Source: SABI01 sp963678555
GTDB taxonomy: Bacteria; Spirochaetota; Spirochaetia; Sphaerochaetales; Sphaerochaetaceae
Direction of reading: 5' to 3'
Assembly (NCBI GenBank): GCA_963678555.2
Contig: CAXXJA010000002.1
Location: 310,001-374,000, forward strand
Length of the DNA stretch: 64,000 bases
The notes under the pieces are model-generated. The model was not told where the DNA came from and ran no database searches. It saw only the letters and a program-made list of their open reading frames with translations. Both the position numbers and the translations under genes were made by a program. Of this stretch, positions 59,576-64,000 are shown piece by piece. Each line of letters begins with the position of its first letter. The stretch's first letter is position 1.

Positions 59576-60460
59576 ATGGCAGATATCTTTGATTTTCCCC
59601 AGTTTGTTCTCAGTACATGTTCGGAGGCGGATCAGCGTGAGATACTTAGGGACTTCTGTGATGAAGTACACTCCTGGTACGCCCGCAACGGCCGTGTCTT
59701 CCCCTGGAGAGAGACCATGGACCCGTATCACATCCTCCTGTCAGAGATGATGCTCCAGCAGACTCAGACGCAGAGGGTCCTTCCGAAATACCAACTGTTT
59801 CTTGACCTCTGGCCCGATTTCTTCGCACTTTCCACCGCGTCACTGACCGATATTCTCCTTGCATGGAAGGGCCTGGGGTATAACAGACGGGCAAAGGCCC
59901 TCAAGCAGATCGCACAGAAAACTCAGGAGTGGGGTTACACCCTTCCACCCGACTACGAAACCCTCCTTCAGTTGCCGATGGTAGGACCTGCAACAGCCTC
60001 AGCTGTCATGGCCTTCAGCTACGGAGAGCCGGCAATCTACCTCGAGACGAACATCAGGCGGGTCATCCTTCACTATTTCTTCCAGGACGAACCGTCGGTC
60101 CATGACCGCAGTATCACCGGGGTCCTTTCATCGCTCTCAAAGATTCAGGACGATCACAAGCACTGGTATTATGCACTAATGGATATCGGGGTGCAGCTTA
60201 AGGCCTCAGGGATCAATCCAAACCGCAGGAGTCTTCACTACACCCGCCAGTCCCCCTTTGAGGATTCCTCCCGTCAGGTGCGTTCAACCGTCCTTGATAT
60301 TATCACAACAGGGGGAGGGCAGTCACTTCAGGGCCTTGATGATGCACTCTCCTTTTCCCGTGAAAGAATTAACACTGCCCTTGAGTCTCTCATCGCGGAC
60401 GGAATCCTGGTGAGTGAGACGTCCGGTAAGGAAACCCTCTACCGCATCAGGGAAGATTGA
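59576..60460 (+). CDS. HhH-GPD DNA glycosylase, MutY-like with winged-helix tail
   Basis: The 294-residue product has the MutY catalytic Glu (E57) in LSEMMLQQTQTQRVLPKY, the HhH hairpin LPMVGPATASAVMAF (133-147) and YLETNIRRV, with E157 where MutY has the second catalytic Asp. The four Cys of the [4Fe-4S] cluster, expected after ALMDIG (residue 205), are all missing. The last ~65 residues look like a winged helix (SRERINTALESLIADGILVS) in place of the NUDIX-like domain. It is a DNA base glycosylase of uncertain lesion. It overlaps no gene; the lipoprotein gene follows. Confidence 0.8.
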   Translation: MADIFDFPQFVLSTCSEADQREILRDFCDEVHSWYARNGRVFPWRETMDPYHILLSEMMLQQTQTQRVLPKYQLFLDLWPDFFALSTASLTDILLAWKGLGYNRRAKALKQIAQKTQEWGYTLPPDYETLLQLPMVGPATASAVMAFSYGEPAIYLETNIRRVILHYFFQDEPSVHDRSITGVLSSLSKIQDDHKHWYYALMDIGVQLKASGINPNRRSLHYTRQSPFEDSSRQVRSTVLDIITTGGGQSLQGLDDALSFSRERINTALESLIADGILVSETSGKETLYRIRED

Positions 60461-60519
60461 GTGTTGCACTATCCTCTTGTGGGCAGTACTCTTTATACTG
60501 TATGAGAGGAGACAACCAG

Positions 60520-62502
60520 ATGAAAAGAATTCTACCATTGATTAGTGCCGGTGTTGCAGTACTTCTGCTGCTTTCCCTTGCCGGGTGTATTTCTCTTCCT
60601 CCTTCACAGGCGGTGGAGGATGTTCCTGCAGCTGCCGCTGTAGAGGCTGATCAGGTTTCACCTGCAGACCAGCAGGAGGAGAGTATTCCCTCAGAGCAGG
60701 ACGTACCGGTACAGCAGGATGCTGAAGGGCAGAGTGAACCTGAACCTGTTTCCGACGGTCAGGTACCCCCCGCGAAGCAGACGACTGGAACCGAGCCGAT
60801 AGCTGCTGAGAAGGATTCAAAGGATGCGATGAAGGAACTGCGCCTTGTTGCCACCAGTGATGTTCACGGGATGATTTTTCCGCATAACTTCATCACCGAC
60901 ACCCCGGTCGGTCATTCTCTGATGCAGGTATCTACCTATGTGAAGAGCCTGAGAGCATCGGGCAGTGAAGTCGTGCTGCTTGATAACGGCGATGTGCTCC
61001 AGGGACAGCCTCTGGTGTATCACTCCAACTTCATCGATACCGGTCGGGACCATATCGTTCCGCTGGTGAATAACGCGATGGGGTATGATGTGGCTTCCGT
61101 AGGGAATCATGACGTCGAAGCCGGAGTCGAGGTGTATACCAAGGTAGCCAGGGAGTCGAGATACCCCTACGTGGCGGCGAATGCCGTGTGGAGCGATACC
61201 GGCGAACCGGTCATCTCTCCCTATGTGATGATCTCTCGGGGAGGACTCGAAATCGCGGTGCTGGGCCTCATCACTCCGCAGATCCCGTCCTGGCTTCCAC
61301 CAGATCTCTATCCCGGAGTGACCTTCCTTGATATGGTAGAGAGCGCAGAACAGTGGGTCTCCGTGATACGTGAAACAGAATCTCCCGACCTGATCGTGGG
61401 ACTGTTTCATTCGGGAACGGGAGAATCAGGACAGAGCGCACGAATGCAGGAAAACAGCGCAATACAGGTGGCCGAGCAGGTTGACGGTTTCGACATCATC
61501 TTCAGCGGCCATGACCATGAAGACACGGATATCATCGTCACTGGACCTTCCGGAAAGGATGTCGTGCTCGTGGGTGCCCTTGACGGAGCACGTACCGTGG
61601 CGGATGTCAGTGTGCACTATCTGGAAGACGGGTCCATTGTCAGTATTGAGGGACAGACGGTTCCGATGGACGGCATTGAAGCGGATGAGGAACTGTTGTC
61701 CCTGTTCGCCGATCGCTTCGAAGATGCCAGACAGTGGCTAGCCCGGAAGATCGGCACGATCAGTGAGACAGTGAGCAGCAGGGATGCGATGTTCGGAGAC
61801 TCGAAGTTCGTCGACCTGATTCATTCCATGCAGCTTGACCTTACCGAGGCGGATATCTCGATCAGCGCTCCGCTTGCTCTCGACGCTGAGATTCAGGAAG
61901 GAGATGTACATGTCCGTGATATGTTCGCACTCTACCCGTATGAGAACCTCCTGTATACGATCTCTCTTTCCGGCAGGGAACTGGACCTGATGGCCGAGTA
62001 CTCCTACGGAAAATGGTTCAACCGCATGGAATCCCTTGAGGATGACCTGATCAGTTTCCGGACAGATGATCAGGGTAACCTGATCTACTCACAGCGTTAC
62101 GGGACCTATGAGGGTACCACCAGGTATTATAACTACGACTCCTATGCCGGAGTAAACTACACGGTGGATATCACGAAGGAGGCGGGAAACCGTGTGACCT
62201 TCAAGACCCTCAGTGACGGTGCTCCGTTCAATATGGATGCACAGTACACCGTTGCGATCAACTCCTACAGGGCTCAGGGAGGTGGAGGTCATCTTGCTGC
62301 TGCGGGTATTGATGCCCGGGAAGCAGAGAACCGGAGACTCTCGTCCACCGTCAGGGATCTTCGATATCACCTGATGATGCTGTTCGAGACTCAGGGTGAG
62401 GTGGAACCGCTGCTCACTCTCAACTGGAAGGTGCTGCCGAGCCTGTGGGCACGAAGCGGCATGGAGAACAGTTACGACAAGCTCTTCGGTGAAGATTTCT
62501 AG
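60520..62502 (+). CDS. 5'-nucleotidase / cyclic phosphodiesterase lipoprotein
   Basis: The start at 60520 follows AGGAG and gives the lipoprotein signal MKRILPLISAGVAVLLLLSL ending LAGC. After an acidic, Gln-rich linker (residues 25-100), the metallophosphatase domain has ATSDVHGMIFPHN, DNGDVLQGQPLVY, GNHDVEAG and FSGHDHED. The C-terminal 5'-nucleotidase domain follows (DISISAPLALDAEIQEGDVH; INSYRAQGGGGH). It should hydrolyse nucleotides or 2',3'-cyclic nucleotides in the periplasm for nutrient salvage. Confidence 0.92.
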   Translation: MKRILPLISAGVAVLLLLSLAGCISLPPSQAVEDVPAAAAVEADQVSPADQQEESIPSEQDVPVQQDAEGQSEPEPVSDGQVPPAKQTTGTEPIAAEKDSKDAMKELRLVATSDVHGMIFPHNFITDTPVGHSLMQVSTYVKSLRASGSEVVLLDNGDVLQGQPLVYHSNFIDTGRDHIVPLVNNAMGYDVASVGNHDVEAGVEVYTKVARESRYPYVAANAVWSDTGEPVISPYVMISRGGLEIAVLGLITPQIPSWLPPDLYPGVTFLDMVESAEQWVSVIRETESPDLIVGLFHSGTGESGQSARMQENSAIQVAEQVDGFDIIFSGHDHEDTDIIVTGPSGKDVVLVGALDGARTVADVSVHYLEDGSIVSIEGQTVPMDGIEADEELLSLFADRFEDARQWLARKIGTISETVSSRDAMFGDSKFVDLIHSMQLDLTEADISISAPLALDAEIQEGDVHVRDMFALYPYENLLYTISLSGRELDLMAEYSYGKWFNRMESLEDDLISFRTDDQGNLIYSQRYGTYEGTTRYYNYDSYAGVNYTVDITKEAGNRVTFKTLSDGAPFNMDAQYTVAINSYRAQGGGGHLAAAGIDAREAENRRLSSTVRDLRYHLMMLFETQGEVEPLLTLNWKVLPSLWARSGMENSYDKLFGEDF

Positions 62503-62527
62503 AGTCCGAATCATCATGGTATACATC

Positions 62528-62549
62528 CGGGCACCCCGAACGGGGTGTC
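62528..62549 (+). terminator. GC-rich hairpin after the nucleotidase gene
   Basis: GGGCACCCC-GAAC-GGGGTGTCC (with one G-T pair) forms a 9-bp stem 26 bases after the stop. No T-run follows, so termination is uncertain. Confidence 0.5.
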
Positions 62550-62626
62550 CGTAGGCCTGCACTATCTTATACTTCTGCAGTATCTGAGATAGACAGGAGA
62601 CGGTGAAGCAGGGTAGAGTGAATGCC

Positions 62627-63703
62627 ATGAGCACCTCATACCCTGAAACCTCAATCGATCCTCCCGATCAGGATTTCTATGCTGAAGCACAGAGACTCTG
62701 GGCGACACGGGTGAAACCGCCCGGCTCCTTCGGTCTTCTTGAGACCCAGATAAGCCGTCTGTGTGCCATTCAGAGGTCTCTCACGCCGCAGCTTACCTCT
62801 CCTGCGGCGCTCCTGTTCGCAGGGGACCATCACGTCATCGCCGAGGGAGTGAGCAACTCACTTCAGGAAGTCACCTGGCAGCAAACCCTCAACTTCTCGC
62901 GCGGGAAGGGGGCCTTCGGCATACTCACGTCTCTGCACGGATTCAGTACCGAGGTGATTGATGTGGGGGTAGACTATGATTTCCCTCCACAAAGCAGCGT
63001 CACTGACAGCAAGATCGCGCACGGTGCCGCCGATTTTCTCAAACAGCCGGCTCTTGTACCCGATGGTGCCATCAAGGCTATCAGAGCGGGATATGATGCC
63101 GTTGAGCGTCTCAGTCCAGAGTGCACTCTTCTTGTTCCTTCGGAGATGGGAGTAGGCAATACGACCAGTGCCGCAGCGCTTACCTCCATCCTTCTTGCAC
63201 GTGAGGCCGCAGAGACGGCAGGGCGAGGAGCCGGACTGAACGACCGGCAGCTTGATGTGAAACAGAAGGTGGTCTCACAGGCCGTGCGGCTGTACGGTCA
63301 CCTGAGCGGTCCCCTGGACGTCCTCACAGCGGTCGGAGGCTACGAGATCGGTGCCATGGCAGGGGCGATGCTGCACGCAGCTCACAGGAGGATGGTGATC
63401 CTTCTCGACGGGTATGTGGCCTCGAGCGCTCTGCTGGTAGCCGCGTCGATCGATGCAGAGGTGAGCAGGTACGTGATTGCAGGGCATATGGGCAGCGAAC
63501 CGGGACAGAGGCTCATCCTCGAGCACTTCGGGCTGACACCCCTTCTTTCTCTCGGGATGTTTCCCGGTGAAGGGGCAGGGGCACTCCTTGCCTATCCCCT
63601 TCTCGTTCAGGGGCTTGAGCTGCTGCGGTCCCTTGAATCGTTCGAACAGGCTGAGGTCAGTGACCGCGCCAACAGAATACTTGCAGGAGATGCGTTTCTA
63701 TGA
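62627..63703 (+). CDS. cobT: Nicotinate-nucleotide-dimethylbenzimidazole phosphoribosyltransferase
   Basis: The ATG at 62627 (MSTSYPETSIDPPDQDFYAE) or the GTG at 62603, which is closer to the AGGAG, may start it. The product has RLWATRVKPPGSFGLLETQI, LLFAGDHHVIAEGVS, VPSEMGVGNTTSAAALTSIL and AGHMGSEPGQRLILEHFGL with the catalytic Glu region near the end. It makes alpha-ribazole phosphate for the lower ligand of cobalamin. It overlaps cobU by four bases, so lower-ligand and nucleotide-loop genes form an operon. Confidence 0.93.
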   Translation: MSTSYPETSIDPPDQDFYAEAQRLWATRVKPPGSFGLLETQISRLCAIQRSLTPQLTSPAALLFAGDHHVIAEGVSNSLQEVTWQQTLNFSRGKGAFGILTSLHGFSTEVIDVGVDYDFPPQSSVTDSKIAHGAADFLKQPALVPDGAIKAIRAGYDAVERLSPECTLLVPSEMGVGNTTSAAALTSILLAREAAETAGRGAGLNDRQLDVKQKVVSQAVRLYGHLSGPLDVLTAVGGYEIGAMAGAMLHAAHRRMVILLDGYVASSALLVAASIDAEVSRYVIAGHMGSEPGQRLILEHFGLTPLLSLGMFPGEGAGALLAYPLLVQGLELLRSLESFEQAEVSDRANRILAGDAFL

Positions 63704-64000
63704 ACACCGAAGTACCTTTGATCCTTATCGTCGGCGGGGCGAGGAGCGGAAAGAGTTCCTACGGGGAGACCACTGCTCTCACCCTCCCGTCACCCAGACG
63801 GTACCTTGCCACCGCACAGAGGGTTGATGATGAGATGGCAAGCCGTATAGCCATGCACCAAAGACAGCGGGAGGGTCGGTTCAACGAAACCGTCGAAGAA
63901 CCGCTTTACCCCGGACGGGTCATCTCGTCGGTGGCTGACGGCATGGTCTACCTCGACTGTCTGACAGTGTTTCTCGGTAACCTGATGTATCACCGCGGAG
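63700..64000 (+). CDS. cobU: Adenosylcobinamide kinase/guanylyltransferase, 5' part
   Basis: The frame opens at ATG 63700 inside the cobT stop and is still open at the window end (100 codons visible). It has the P-loop LIVGGARSGKSSYGE, then RYLATAQRVDDEMASRIAMH, the guanylate-accepting His region, and YLDCLTVFLGNLM. CobU phosphorylates adenosylcobinamide and activates it with GTP. The C-terminal part is outside the window. Confidence 0.92.
   Translation, partial: MNTEVPLILIVGGARSGKSSYGETTALTLPSPRRYLATAQRVDDEMASRIAMHQRQREGRFNETVEEPLYPGRVISSVADGMVYLDCLTVFLGNLMYHRG

Overview
The window looks like a chromosome segment of an anaerobic or microaerophilic spirochaete. Pointers are a P13-type membrane protein (42221-42793), a short 594-residue alanyl-tRNA synthetase without its C-terminal domain, small beta-barrel envelope proteins, an NfnAB transhydrogenase pair and many lipoproteins or secreted proteins. 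Genus cannot be fixed from sequence alone.

Region 1 (1-11000) is accessory DNA: an ISL3-family transposase running off the left edge, two tandem secreted ankyrin-repeat proteins, a decayed DUF4143-type ATPase gene, and a decayed prophage or integrative element. That element keeps a portal fragment, a holin, an XRE regulator with a membrane domain, an acyltransferase, an excisionase gene split by an IS200/IS605 element, and a tyrosine integrase broken by one in-frame TAG. It lies just beyond the 3' end of an initiator tRNA gene.

Region 2 (11000-21800) is core and stress metabolism: a small heat-shock protein with a strong sigma-54 type promoter and two upstream palindromes, an encapsulated ferritin plus encapsulin shell operon with a Fur/PerR-like box, a MATE exporter, NfnA-NfnB with a PTS IIA protein, and a biotin module (bioY, ECF ATPase, ECF permease, 5-formyl-THF cyclo-ligase) divergent from birA across a clear BirA operator.

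Region 3 (21674-30423) is the highlight: a complete type V-A CRISPR-Cas locus (cas12a, cas4, cas1, cas2 and an array of 33 repeats and 32 spacers). It is visibly AT-richer than its surroundings. It is bracketed by 122-bp direct repeats of the birA 3' end (121/122 identical), with a truncated IS21-family element abutting the right copy. The layout reads as an 8.5-kb insertion between birA and a methyltransferase gene.

Region 4 (30424-64000) is mostly housekeeping: a sugar ABC operon with a phosphodiester glycosidase, tRNA-Phe, a DprA-like protein, alaS, rlmN, an OPT transporter, hflX, ychF, a lipoprotein gene wrecked around an IS1634-type remnant, a radical SAM protein, topA, tRNA-Asp, a MnmA variant, nagB, trmJ, an HhH-GPD glycosylase with a winged-helix tail, a 5'-nucleotidase lipoprotein, cobT and the start of cobU.

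All coordinates and motifs come from reading the sequence. Family names are recognition by motif without database support.
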